7,664 bases of DNA from Gammaproteobacteria bacterium (GTDB taxonomy: Bacteria > Pseudomonadota > Gammaproteobacteria > Competibacterales > Competibacteraceae), in assembly GCA_003562535.1 (NCBI GenBank), contig PWUP01000331.1:1-7664 (forward strand), read 5' to 3'. Both the position numbers and the translations under genes were made by a program. This document shows positions 1 through 6,680 of this stretch, one piece after another (the stretch's first letter is position 1; each line of letters begins with the position of its first letter). Below the pieces are notes generated by a model. That model did no database searches. It saw only the letters and a list, made by a program, of their open reading frames with translations, and was not told the DNA's origin.

Positions 1-1288
1 ACGCCACCATGTCCTGAATTTCAGAAATTTTAGAACCAATATCCTGAATCAACAACATATTCGTCCGTGGATCAGCGGTAATCTGACCGCGATCCGACAG
101 CAAACGCTCTTCAATTAAACTGCTCAAATCACCCGCCTGCGCATAATTCACCTGAATCGAAGCCGTGCGTAACGGCTCCAATTCCTCACGAGCACGCTCA
201 GCTTCCAGAATTAACCGCTCCCGTGCGGTGACTTCCTCAGTGGGTGCTATGAAAATCACATTACCGCTTTGGCGTTTAGTCAAACCTTTAGTATCTAAAA
301 TAATATCCAGCGCCTGATCCCACGGCACATTCTGCAACCGCAAGGTCAAATTACCGGTCACGGTATCACTGACCACCACATTCAACCCCGTGAAATCCGC
401 CAAAATCTGCAACACCGCCCGAACTTCAATATCCTGAAAATTCAGCGACAACAACTCACCCGTGTACACCCGCTCACCCGGCGCAGGCTCCGGCTCTTCA
501 ACAATCGGCGTCACCTCAACGGTATAAAACCCATCGGCCTGATACGCCAAAAACTCCGCATTGCCAATCCGCTCGATGACCATCCGAGCGCCGGCATCAC
601 GGTTAAACACATCCACTTGAGTTACCGGCGTAGCAAAATCGGTCACGTCCAAACGCCGCTCCTGACCCCGAGCAACGCGCACATTACGAAAATCCACCAC
701 CACCTCATTACCCTGCTCGCGCACATCGACCACCGTGCTCGGATCGGGCAAGGCAATGCGAATCATACCCTCGCCCCGCGACCCTCGGCGGAAATCAATA
801 TCACCGAGTTGCTGGCGAGTCGGCGCCCTAGACTCCGCCGGGCTGGCCGTTGGCACCGTGGCGACACTAGGGCGACCTGAATCCAAAGTCACCAAAACCA
901 CATTACCCTGAGTACGCACCGTATGCGGCACCAAACGCGCCAGACTGATCGAAGCGCGGGTGCGGTCTTGACCCTCTAACACGGTCACCTGCTGCGCCAC
1001 ACCCCGATCAATCGCTTGGCGAGAAATCGTCAAACCGCTGCGAACCCCGGCAAAATCCAACACAATCCGCGCCGGATCATTGACGGTAAAACTCGACGGG
1101 TCGGCGACCGACTCCGACAACTCAAAGCGCAACTGCACTTGGCCGCCGGGTAACTCGCCAATATTCAACGACTGCAATACCGGTTGCGCCAAAGCTGGCG
1201 TGATGCTGAACAACACAGCGCCTACCACGGCCAAACCGTACCGGACTGCACCAGCAGCCCACCGCTCGGTCACCGCCATCATGGTCAT
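1..1288 (-). CDS. pilQ: PilQ, type IV pilus secretin (N-terminal part; gene runs off the window)
   Basis: PilQ forms the outer-membrane secretin ring through which the type IV pilus is extruded. I translated this frame by hand: it is open from the ATG at 1288 to the window edge (429 codons), so the C-terminal secretin barrel domain is missing here. Residues 1-34 are a signal peptide (hydrophobic 17-30, likely cleavage after PALA). About 35-136 and 160-258 look like two AMIN domains, which bind peptidoglycan. A short acidic/proline linker (EEPEPAPGE) follows. About 279-348 is the STN domain (LSLNFQDIEVRAVLQILADF). From about 374 the first secretin N domain begins (TASIQVNYAQAGDLSSLIEE). Two AMIN domains followed by STN match gammaproteobacterial PilQ. 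It is the last gene of pilMNOPQ, 33 nt after pilP. The start is fixed by GGGAG 7 nt upstream; ATGs at codons 3 and 4 are less well spaced. Confidence 0.96.
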   Translation of the reverse strand, partial: MTMMAVTERWAAGAVRYGLAVVGAVLFSITPALAQPVLQSLNIGELPGGQVQLRFELSESVADPSSFTVNDPARIVLDFAGVRSGLTISRQAIDRGVAQQVTVLEGQDRTRASISLARLVPHTVRTQGNVVLVTLDSGRPSVATVPTASPAESRAPTRQQLGDIDFRRGSRGEGMIRIALPDPSTVVDVREQGNEVVVDFRNVRVARGQERRLDVTDFATPVTQVDVFNRDAGARMVIERIGNAEFLAYQADGFYTVEVTPIVEEPEPAPGERVYTGELLSLNFQDIEVRAVLQILADFTGLNVVVSDTVTGNLTLRLQNVPWDQALDIILDTKGLTKRQSGNVIFIAPTEEVTARERLILEAERAREELEPLRTASIQVNYAQAGDLSSLIEERLLSDRGQITADPRTNMLLIQDIGSKISEIQDMVA

Positions 1289-1295
1289 GTTTTAT

Positions 1296-1300
1296 CTCCC
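1296..1300 (-). promoter_or_regulatory. Ribosome binding site of pilQ
   Basis: GGGAG on the minus strand, 7 nt before the ATG at 1288. It favours that ATG over the in-frame ATGs at 1282 and 1279, which would be 13 and 16 nt away. It lies in the 33-nt pilP-pilQ gap, so pilQ has its own ribosome loading site rather than a stop/start overlap. Confidence 0.6.
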
Positions 1301-1321
1301 ATAGTCTTTTCAGCCACCTGC

Positions 1322-1897
1322 CTATTCAGCCAGTGGTAATCGATTGTCTCGTTCACGCCAGCCACCATTTGGATCTTGAACTATTTCAACAATTTCTACC
1401 GCTTGCTCTGAGACGGCGTAGATTTCACCGTAATTGCGGCCAATAAAATTCCCTTCCCGCACCCGGTGCACCACCCCATCCGGCGCCCTGATCAAAGCCC
1501 AGAGGTCATTCGTCGCAAAATCACGAAACGAGCCCACCATGCGCAAGCCATCCAAGGAATAATTTTCCAATTCCTCACGAGGCCGGTCAAAATCGGGGAT
1601 GACGCCGGAAATAAACAAAGGATCAGTCTGTTGGGGCTGCTCCTGACGGGTCATGGCGTCCACCACAAACCGAGCGTAGGCAAAAGGATCTCTGAGCACC
1701 CCAGCCTCATACGGATAAGGCCGATACGGCTCAATCTCCGGCAATGGCTCTAAGGGCTGACCTTGCGCCGTGCGTTTGACCTGGTCAATATAGCGTTGCA
1801 AATCTTGGGTATCTTGATCCGCACACGCGCTCAACCCGAGGATGCTGATCGACACCACCAACCCAGACCGACACCAATGGCACCCTAGCTGCATCAT
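1322..1897 (-). CDS. pilP: PilP, type IV pilus inner-membrane lipoprotein linking PilNO to PilQ
   Basis: PilP is the periplasmic lipoprotein that joins the PilN/PilO heterodimer to the N domains of the PilQ secretin. The 191-residue product starts with a short basic segment and a hydrophobic stretch (13-23) ending in a lipobox, L-S-A-C at 22-25, so Cys25 is the predicted lipidated residue. A proline-rich, probably extended linker follows (about 48-66, PLPEIEPYRPYPYE), as is usual in PilP. The folded beta domain spans about 110-180, with the recognisable ENYSLDGLRMVGSF and the GVVHRVREGNFIGRNYGEI strand pair. Length is close to the family norm (about 175). The start overlaps the pilO stop (ATGA), with GGAG 5 nt upstream in the pilO 3' end, so translation is probably coupled. 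A second ATG is the next codon; the choice makes no difference to the product. Confidence 0.97.
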   Translation of the reverse strand: MMQLGCHWCRSGLVVSISILGLSACADQDTQDLQRYIDQVKRTAQGQPLEPLPEIEPYRPYPYEAGVLRDPFAYARFVVDAMTRQEQPQQTDPLFISGVIPDFDRPREELENYSLDGLRMVGSFRDFATNDLWALIRAPDGVVHRVREGNFIGRNYGEIYAVSEQAVEIVEIVQDPNGGWRERDNRLPLAE

Positions 1898-2496
1898 TCT
1901 AGCTCCAAATAGCGGTAAGTCTGCAAGGTCGCCGAGATATTCAAGGTGCGCGGCCCGGCATTAAACTGCCCATCACCCCCTACCGGACTCAGCTCGGCAT
2001 TTTCGAGGGTAACAATCCGCTCCATCCCAGCAATGCTGCTGATAAACTGACCAAATTGATGATACGTGCCGGTCGCTCGGATGGAAATCGGCACGGCAGC
2101 AAAAAATTCTTGGCGCCGCTCTGATTCAGGACGGAATAACTGGAAAACCAACCCGTTGAGCCGCCCAAGATTGGATACTTCCTCCAACAAATCCGGCATT
2201 TCCGTACCCGTAGGCAACTGTTGAATTAAATCGTCGAGCATGGCTTCTAACTGGGCTAAACGCTCACGGTATGCGTCAATGTTGGCAACGACTCGTTGTT
2301 TTTGTTGAAACTCACTGCGCAGACTGGTCTCTTGGCGCTGCTTGGATTCCAGTTCGTCCAATAAATTACTGATATGGAAATACCACCCGGCAAAACTGAC
2401 GGCGACAATAATCACAATCACCGCGCCAATTTTAGCGGGTAAGGGCCATGTCCCGAGGTTATTAAAATCAAGATCGTTTAAATCGGATAACGTCAT
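1894..2496 (-). CDS. pilO: PilO, type IV pilus inner-membrane alignment protein
   Basis: PilO is a bitopic inner-membrane protein that pairs with PilN and helps couple the cytoplasmic motor complex to the secretin. In the 200-residue product, a short acidic cytoplasmic N-terminus (SDLNDLDFNNLGTWP, a typical PilO start) precedes one transmembrane helix at about 23-41. A heptad-rich coiled coil covers about 43-92 (LLDELESKQRQETSLRSEF), and a ferredoxin-like periplasmic domain covers about 100-200. The conserved G-TYHQFGQFISSIAGMERIV region (143-162) is clear PilO signature sequence. Length fits the family (about 205). The gene lies 17 nt after the pilN stop, and its Shine-Dalgarno is weak (GGA about 9 nt before the ATG). 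Its stop overlaps the pilP start. Confidence 0.97.
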   Translation of the reverse strand: MTLSDLNDLDFNNLGTWPLPAKIGAVIVIIVAVSFAGWYFHISNLLDELESKQRQETSLRSEFQQKQRVVANIDAYRERLAQLEAMLDDLIQQLPTGTEMPDLLEEVSNLGRLNGLVFQLFRPESERRQEFFAAVPISIRATGTYHQFGQFISSIAGMERIVTLENAELSPVGGDGQFNAGPRTLNISATLQTYRYLELE

Positions 2497-2513
2497 AATA
2501 GGCTGTCCGCTGG

Positions 2514-3068
2514 CTAGGGGCGCGCGCCGCCGTGCTGGCTCACGGTCAGCTCGAAATTACTCACCGGTACGTTGTCGCCCACCCGCTGATTTTGCACCAC
2601 ACGCAACGTTGGGTCATTAAATACTGGCGATTGGCGCAATTCGCGCATGAAATCGGAAACCGTATGATTGAACCGAGCATTACCGCGCAGGGTAAAATTA
2701 TTATCGCGCATTTGCAACGACAGTACATACACATCGGCAGGCACTAAGCGCACCAAAGTATCTAAAGCCACCACTTTATCAGGGCGGCTTTGCTGCAAAC
2801 CGCGAATCGACTCCAAACGCGACAGCAAACGCACCTCAGCGCGTTCCATATCGCGAATTTCCCGCTCTACCCGTGCAATTTGAGTGATTTCATTACGCAA
2901 CATCTGATTACGGGCTTCTTGGTGATTGATCAAGGCCGTAACGTAAAAATGCCCCGCGCCAATCATGGCCACCGCGAACAAGGCCGCTGCGACTAATACG
3001 CCACGAAACTGGCGCTCCTGAGCAGCCCGCCGTTCCTCGCGCCAAGGGGTGAGATTAATCCGTGTCAT
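2514..3068 (-). CDS. pilN: PilN, type IV pilus inner-membrane alignment protein
   Basis: PilN is the partner of PilO and the anchor for PilM. The 184-residue product begins with the short cytoplasmic tail carrying INLTPWR at residues 4-10, a form of the conserved INLLPWR motif that inserts into PilM. One transmembrane helix follows at about 23-46. A charged coiled coil covers about 50-90 (NEITQIARVEREIRDMERAE), and the periplasmic ferredoxin-like domain ends the protein (about 95-180). The start overlaps the pilM stop (ATGA at 3065-3068). A good Shine-Dalgarno, GAGGAG, lies inside the pilM 3' end at 3078-3083, 9 nt upstream. Length and layout are normal for PilN. Confidence 0.97.
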   Translation of the reverse strand: MTRINLTPWREERRAAQERQFRGVLVAAALFAVAMIGAGHFYVTALINHQEARNQMLRNEITQIARVEREIRDMERAEVRLLSRLESIRGLQQSRPDKVVALDTLVRLVPADVYVLSLQMRDNNFTLRGNARFNHTVSDFMRELRQSPVFNDPTLRVVQNQRVGDNVPVSNFELTVSQHGGARP

Positions 3069-4153
3069 CGGTCAAGACTCCTCATGGCTAAACCACAGGC
3101 GACAGCGTATAAGGACGCGTCACGCATCAGACCGTGGCGGTTCACCCGTTTCGCCGTGGCGAAAGTGCTAAAGGGATTACACACCGTGGCCGGCACGCCG
3201 ATACGCGCCGACAGCGTCCGCTCCAAGCCTTCAATCATGCCACCGCCCCCCACCAGCACAATGCCATCCACGGAATTATAATTCCCTGATGAATAATAAA
3301 ATTGCAGAGCGTTACTGAGCTGTTCGGCAACCGACTGGCGAAACGGCTCCAAAACACTAGGCTCATAGTCTGATGGCAAATCACTGGTGCGCTGAGCGAG
3401 TTTCGCTTGATCACGCGACAGCTCATAGGTATCGGCAATCGCTTGAGTCAGCATTGAGCACCCGATCGGTTGATCGCGGGTGAACATGACCCGCTCGCCT
3501 TGAAACACATACAGACTCGATGTGTACGCGCCCACATCCACTACAGCCGTCCGTATCGTATTCAGACGGCTGATATTGTCATCGTCCATGTCATCGCCAC
3601 TGAAATACAGCTCACTGGCTAATAACCGAAAGGTGTTTTCCAGCGAATAGGTTTCCACGTCAACAATCAGGCATTTTAAACCGGCTTCTTCCAGCACCTC
3701 ACGGCGCAAATCAACCAACTCGCGCCGAGCGGCCACAATCATCACGTCTTGGGAATCACGACTGCCACGCGAGGCACCGCGTGGCTCGAAATCCAGATAA
3801 ATATCGTCTATGGGGAAAGGAATATATTGGGCGGCGTCAATTTGAATGGCGTCTTCTATCTCAGTTTCGCCGTATTCGATCGGCATAGTGAGGGTGCGCA
3901 TGATCACCCCAGCGGTTGGCATCGCCACCGCCGCCTTGCGCAACCGAGTGCCCGACGTTTTCACCGCCTGCTTGAGTGCTGTGGCGACCTGATCAATATC
4001 ATTGAGTTTGAAATCTTCAAAAATGCCTTCAGGCAACGATTCAATGGCACAGGCTTCGACCTGTAGTCGTTTACCTTTACGACTGACTTCCATCACCTTC
4101 ACCGCTGATGGACTGATATCAACCCCCAAAAAACGCTCTTTGGTTTTGAACAC
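3065..4153 (-). CDS. pilM: PilM, actin-like cytoplasmic type IV pilus assembly ATPase-fold protein
   Basis: PilM is an FtsA/actin-like nucleotide-binding protein on the cytoplasmic face that binds the PilN N-terminus and signals between the motors and the alignment complex. The 362 residues show the actin-fold landmarks: phosphate-1 loop FLGVDISPSAVKVMEV (8-23), AVAMPTAGVIMRTLTMP (75-91), AAQYIPFPIDDIYLDFEP (107-124), phosphate-2 loop VVDVGAYTSSLYV (204-216), and the adenosine-binding glycine run LVGGGGMIEG (300-309). Family length is about 354. The start codon is GTG, not ATG: an in-frame TAA lies at 4160-4162, only two codons upstream, so 4153 is the first usable start. AGG runs 4-8 nt before it can serve as ribosome binding site. 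It is first in the operon, with a candidate promoter at 4198-4226. Confidence 0.97.
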   Translation of the reverse strand: MFKTKERFLGVDISPSAVKVMEVSRKGKRLQVEACAIESLPEGIFEDFKLNDIDQVATALKQAVKTSGTRLRKAAVAMPTAGVIMRTLTMPIEYGETEIEDAIQIDAAQYIPFPIDDIYLDFEPRGASRGSRDSQDVMIVAARRELVDLRREVLEEAGLKCLIVDVETYSLENTFRLLASELYFSGDDMDDDNISRLNTIRTAVVDVGAYTSSLYVFQGERVMFTRDQPIGCSMLTQAIADTYELSRDQAKLAQRTSDLPSDYEPSVLEPFRQSVAEQLSNALQFYYSSGNYNSVDGIVLVGGGGMIEGLERTLSARIGVPATVCNPFSTFATAKRVNRHGLMRDASLYAVACGLAMRSLDR

Positions 4154-4197
4154 CGCACCTTACCTAAGATTGCCCAGAAAAGTGATCGCTAGATGCT

Positions 4198-4226
4198 ATA
4201 GTACTTAATCTATCATCCCCCGTCAG
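4198..4226 (-). promoter_or_regulatory. Candidate sigma70 promoter for pilMNOPQ
   Basis: On the minus strand CTGACG (4221-4226; 4/6 to TTGACA) and TACTAT (4198-4203; 4/6 to TATAAT) are separated by exactly 17 nt. This puts transcription start near 4191 and gives a 5' leader of about 38 nt to the pilM GTG. An AT-rich TGTTGTTAAAAGT stretch sits just upstream of the -35 box and could act as an UP element or regulator site. Assigned by eye only. Confidence 0.4.
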
Positions 4227-4237
4227 TGTCTAGCTGT

Positions 4238-4345
4238 GTTTACTTTTAACAACAGTATTGCGTTTTCGCAAGTGTTAGCGACTATTTTTGAGCGGGCTGT
4301 CGGGCACGTCCTGTGCCCGACCTACACGGTTCACTTTTAACAACA
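4238..4345. repeat. 17-bp direct repeat pair (one mismatch)
   Basis: GTTTACTTTTAACAACA at 4238-4254 and GTTCACTTTTAACAACA at 4329-4345 differ at one base and are 91 bp apart. Between them lie a 5-bp hairpin with TTTT loop (4258-4271) and the first GTCGGGCAC palindrome. The first copy sits directly upstream of the candidate pilM -35 box. They could be duplicated regulator sites or the footprint of an insertion or duplication; the sequence alone does not decide. Confidence 0.7.
4299..4325 (-). repeat. Palindromic intergenic repeat, copy 1
   Basis: GTCGGGCAC (4299-4307) and GTGCCCGAC (4313-4321) form a perfect 9-bp stem with a 5-nt loop. The outer flank CCTAC makes the minus-strand unit read GTAGGTCGGGCAC. 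It is the same repeat family as the copy at 4353-4384 but in the opposite direction, with a shorter loop. On the minus strand no T run follows the stem, so it is not a classical rho-independent terminator. Confidence 0.75.
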
Positions 4346-4352
4346 AAGAGCA

Positions 4353-4384
4353 GTAGGTCGGGCATAAGCGCAGCGTTGCCCGAC
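4353..4384 (+). repeat. Palindromic intergenic repeat, copy 2
   Basis: GTAGGTCGGGCA, then a 12-nt loop TAAGCGCAGCGT, then TGCCCGAC; the stem is 8 bp (4357-4364 with 4377-4384). The core resembles the GTAGG…GGGC…AGCGCAGCG… palindromes often scattered between genes in Gammaproteobacteria (recognised from memory, not searched). It begins one base past the stop codon of permease 2, so in that transcript it would fold as a 3'-end hairpin and could protect or terminate the mRNA, although no T tract follows. GTAGGTCGGGCA here is also the inverted complement of 4314-4325. Confidence 0.75.
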
Positions 4385-4385
4385 A

Positions 4386-5531
4386 TCATAGGCTGTTCTC
4401 GGCACGCGCCCAAGGTTCGAAAATCTCCCGCGCCATCGCCAACCCCTTAGCACTCAACCATAATAACCCGTCATCGCGGCGGATTAAACCCCGATCTAAA
4501 CCGCGCAAAATCACCGCCTGAGCGCGCTGCTCAGGCCAGCCGAGATGCTCAATCAAGGCTTGCGTGGTATTTTCCACACCCCTTTGCGGGCTGTCTTGAT
4601 GGCTGAACACATGCGCCACCAAGGCCATGCAGTCATTATCCAGACGCTGCTCACGCCGCCGTAGCCATTGCGCCACCAGCCCCTGCTGTGGAGCCAACAA
4701 CAGCGCCAGGGTAAAAAATACCCCGGTCATGGAAGCCATCATACCACCGATGGACACATCCCAGTACACCGCCAGCACATAGCCGGATACACAAGACAGC
4801 ACCGCCAACGCCACAGCAATCAGCAGCATGTGATCCAGACGGCGGGTGAGTAAAAAGGCACTGGCTGGGGGTACGATGACAAAGGCGATGAATAAAATCG
4901 CCCCGACGGCATCAAACGAAGCCACAGCGGTGACACTGGTCAGGGTCAACAGGGCGTAAAACAACAGCCCGGGCGCAAACCCCAACGCGGCGGCCAGACC
5001 GGGATCAAATACTGCCAGCTTGAGTTCTTTCCACAATAACAGCACAAACGCCAGATTCACCACCAGCACCACCGACAGGGTGAGCAGCGCCACCGGCACC
5101 CGCACTCCGCCCAAGGTCACAGTGTGTAACCAGACAAAAGCAATCTCGCCCAGCAACACGGTATCGACATCGATGTGCACATTGCGGGCATACAGGCTGA
5201 TTAAAATCACCCCGGCAGCAAACAGCGCGGGGAACACCAAACCAATGGCGGCATCCATTTTCACCAGCCGCGAACGCGCCAAGGCTTCTGACAGCACCAC
5301 CGTGAGCACCCCGGCCAGCGCCGCGCCGATGACCTGCACCGGGCCGGCCACTTGGCGGGTCAGCAGCCAGACGACAATAATGCCAAACACAATGGAATGA
5401 CTGATGGCATCGGTGAGCATGGCACTGCCGCGCAGGACGAGAAACGTGCCCAGAAGGGCCGCCGAAACCCCGACCAGCACCCCGGTCAGCAGAATCATGG
5501 CGGGAATATTATCGAAAAACGCGGCGATCAT
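4386..5531 (-). CDS. Metal (Mn/Zn/Fe-type) ABC transporter permease 2 with C-terminal winged-helix-like tail
   Basis: This is an integral-membrane subunit of an ABC-3 family metal importer (ZnuB/TroD/MntD-like). Residues 1 to about 288 are almost entirely hydrophobic, with about eight or nine helices. Family landmarks include LRGSAMLTDAISHSIVFGI (33-51), HIDVDTVLLGEIAFVWL and a cytoplasmic coupling-loop region near FIAFVIVPPASAFLLTRR. The protein has 381 residues against about 280-300 for a plain permease. The extra 93-residue tail (from WLRRREQR) is soluble and ends in AVILRGLDRGLIRRDDGLLW followed by LSAKGLAMA, which reads as a recognition helix plus wing, as in DtxR-type proteins. The start overlaps the permease 1 stop (ATGA), with GAGG 7 nt upstream. 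Substrate cannot be told from sequence; the TroD/MntD-like features favour manganese or iron over zinc, weakly. Confidence 0.93.
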   Translation of the reverse strand: MIAAFFDNIPAMILLTGVLVGVSAALLGTFLVLRGSAMLTDAISHSIVFGIIVVWLLTRQVAGPVQVIGAALAGVLTVVLSEALARSRLVKMDAAIGLVFPALFAAGVILISLYARNVHIDVDTVLLGEIAFVWLHTVTLGGVRVPVALLTLSVVLVVNLAFVLLLWKELKLAVFDPGLAAALGFAPGLLFYALLTLTSVTAVASFDAVGAILFIAFVIVPPASAFLLTRRLDHMLLIAVALAVLSCVSGYVLAVYWDVSIGGMMASMTGVFFTLALLLAPQQGLVAQWLRRREQRLDNDCMALVAHVFSHQDSPQRGVENTTQALIEHLGWPEQRAQAVILRGLDRGLIRRDDGLLWLSAKGLAMAREIFEPWARAENSL

Positions 5532-6670
5532 CGGTGATCCTCACGCTGCAAGCGGCGCAATACCGCTTCGGCCTCGGCGTGACCGGCGGGGGTTAACTCC
5601 CAATGCGGGGTAGTCTCGGGCGCATGCGCCACCGGACGAATCAAACCTTGAGCGTGCAGTTTCGACAGGGCGCGGCGAGTCGGTACATGATGCAGGGCGT
5701 CTAACATGCCCTGCCCTGCTGAATAGGCCGGATCATCATGCGCCAGACTGATGGCGTGAACACTCAACAGCACCCGCTGCGCTTGCAGACCCTGCTGTTG
5801 TCGCCAGGCGAACCACCACTGCCAGAGCAGACCCCGACCCGGAGCCAGTAAAATCGACACCAAGACCAAGGCGCTGGCCACCAGCACCACCACCGGGCCG
5901 GTGGACAACCCCCGCGCTGTGGCGCTGATCAGCGCCCCACCGACCCCGGCTACGACTCCGAAAACCGCCGATAACAGCACCATGCCGCCAAGACTGGTCA
6001 CCCATTGCCGCGCCGCCGCTGCCGGGGCAATCAGCATAGCGACCATTAATACCACACCGACCAACTGCAAACCCACGACAATGGCCAGAGCCACCATGAC
6101 GGTCAGCAACACGTCCAATACCCCCACGCGCAAGCCCAAGGTGTAGGCATAATCGGGGTCAAAAGTCACCAGTTTGAATTCTTTCCATAAGGCCGTCACC
6201 AAAGCCAAGGCAACCAACGTCACCCCGCCCATAATCCATAAATCACTGCGTAAAATCGCCGCCGCTTGTCCGAACAGAAATGTAGCCAAATCCAGGCGGG
6301 CCGCCCCACCCTGCCCTTGAATCAGGGTCAGTAACACCACGCCGACGGCAAAAAACACGCTGAGCACAATCCCCAAAGCGGCATCGGTTTTCAAGCGGGT
6401 ATGGCGGACAATGACCAGCACCAGCACCGCAGCCAAGGCACCGGACACAAAAGCCCCGAATAAAATACTGCCCATATCGCGGGTGCCGGCGATGAGAAAG
6501 CCCAGACATACCCCCGGCAATGCGGCATGGCTGAGGGTGTCGCCCAGCAGGCTTTGCTGGCGCAAGACGGCAAACGCCCCCAAAGTGCCGCTGACAATGC
6601 CGAGAATCGCCGCTCCCAAGGCTACGGTTTGGACAATACTGCTGTTCAGTAACTCGATCAATCCGCTCAT
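5528..6670 (-). CDS. Metal (Mn/Zn/Fe-type) ABC transporter permease 1 with C-terminal winged-helix-like tail
   Basis: This is the second membrane subunit of the ABC-3 family importer (TroC/MntC/SitC-like). It probably forms a heterodimer with the downstream permease. I start it at the ATG at 6670 (380 residues, MSGLIELLNSSIVQTVALG). The family's amphipathic N-terminus begins there, and the gap to the ATPase stop is 10 nt. An ATG at 6724 would add 18 arginine-rich residues and overlap the ATPase by 44 nt. Landmarks are RQQSLLGDTLSHAALPGVCL near the N-terminus, a WKEFKLVTFDPDYAYTLGL segment, and MLIAPAAAARQW as the likely coupling loop. Membrane helices end near residue 280. A 98-residue soluble tail follows, with RALSKLHAQGLIRPV then HWELTPAGHAEAEA, resembling a winged helix. 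No strong Shine-Dalgarno is seen, so coupling to ATPase translation is likely. Confidence 0.93.
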   Translation of the reverse strand: MSGLIELLNSSIVQTVALGAAILGIVSGTLGAFAVLRQQSLLGDTLSHAALPGVCLGFLIAGTRDMGSILFGAFVSGALAAVLVLVIVRHTRLKTDAALGIVLSVFFAVGVVLLTLIQGQGGAARLDLATFLFGQAAAILRSDLWIMGGVTLVALALVTALWKEFKLVTFDPDYAYTLGLRVGVLDVLLTVMVALAIVVGLQLVGVVLMVAMLIAPAAAARQWVTSLGGMVLLSAVFGVVAGVGGALISATARGLSTGPVVVLVASALVLVSILLAPGRGLLWQWWFAWRQQQGLQAQRVLLSVHAISLAHDDPAYSAGQGMLDALHHVPTRRALSKLHAQGLIRPVAHAPETTPHWELTPAGHAEAEAVLRRLQREDHR

Positions 6671-6680
6671 GGCCGCCCGT

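Noticed and set aside
3749..4066. Open frame of 105 codons on the plus strand inside pilM
   Set aside because: It is antisense to the well-conserved pilM, with no ribosome site or family resemblance.
4299..4384. Palindromes as classical rho-independent terminators
   Set aside because: Neither stem is followed by a run of T on either strand, so I list them as repeats that may affect the mRNA end.
5020..5400. Open frame of 126 codons on the plus strand inside permease 2
   Set aside because: The Thr/Ser/Pro-rich low-complexity product is the expected shadow of hydrophobic codons on the other strand.
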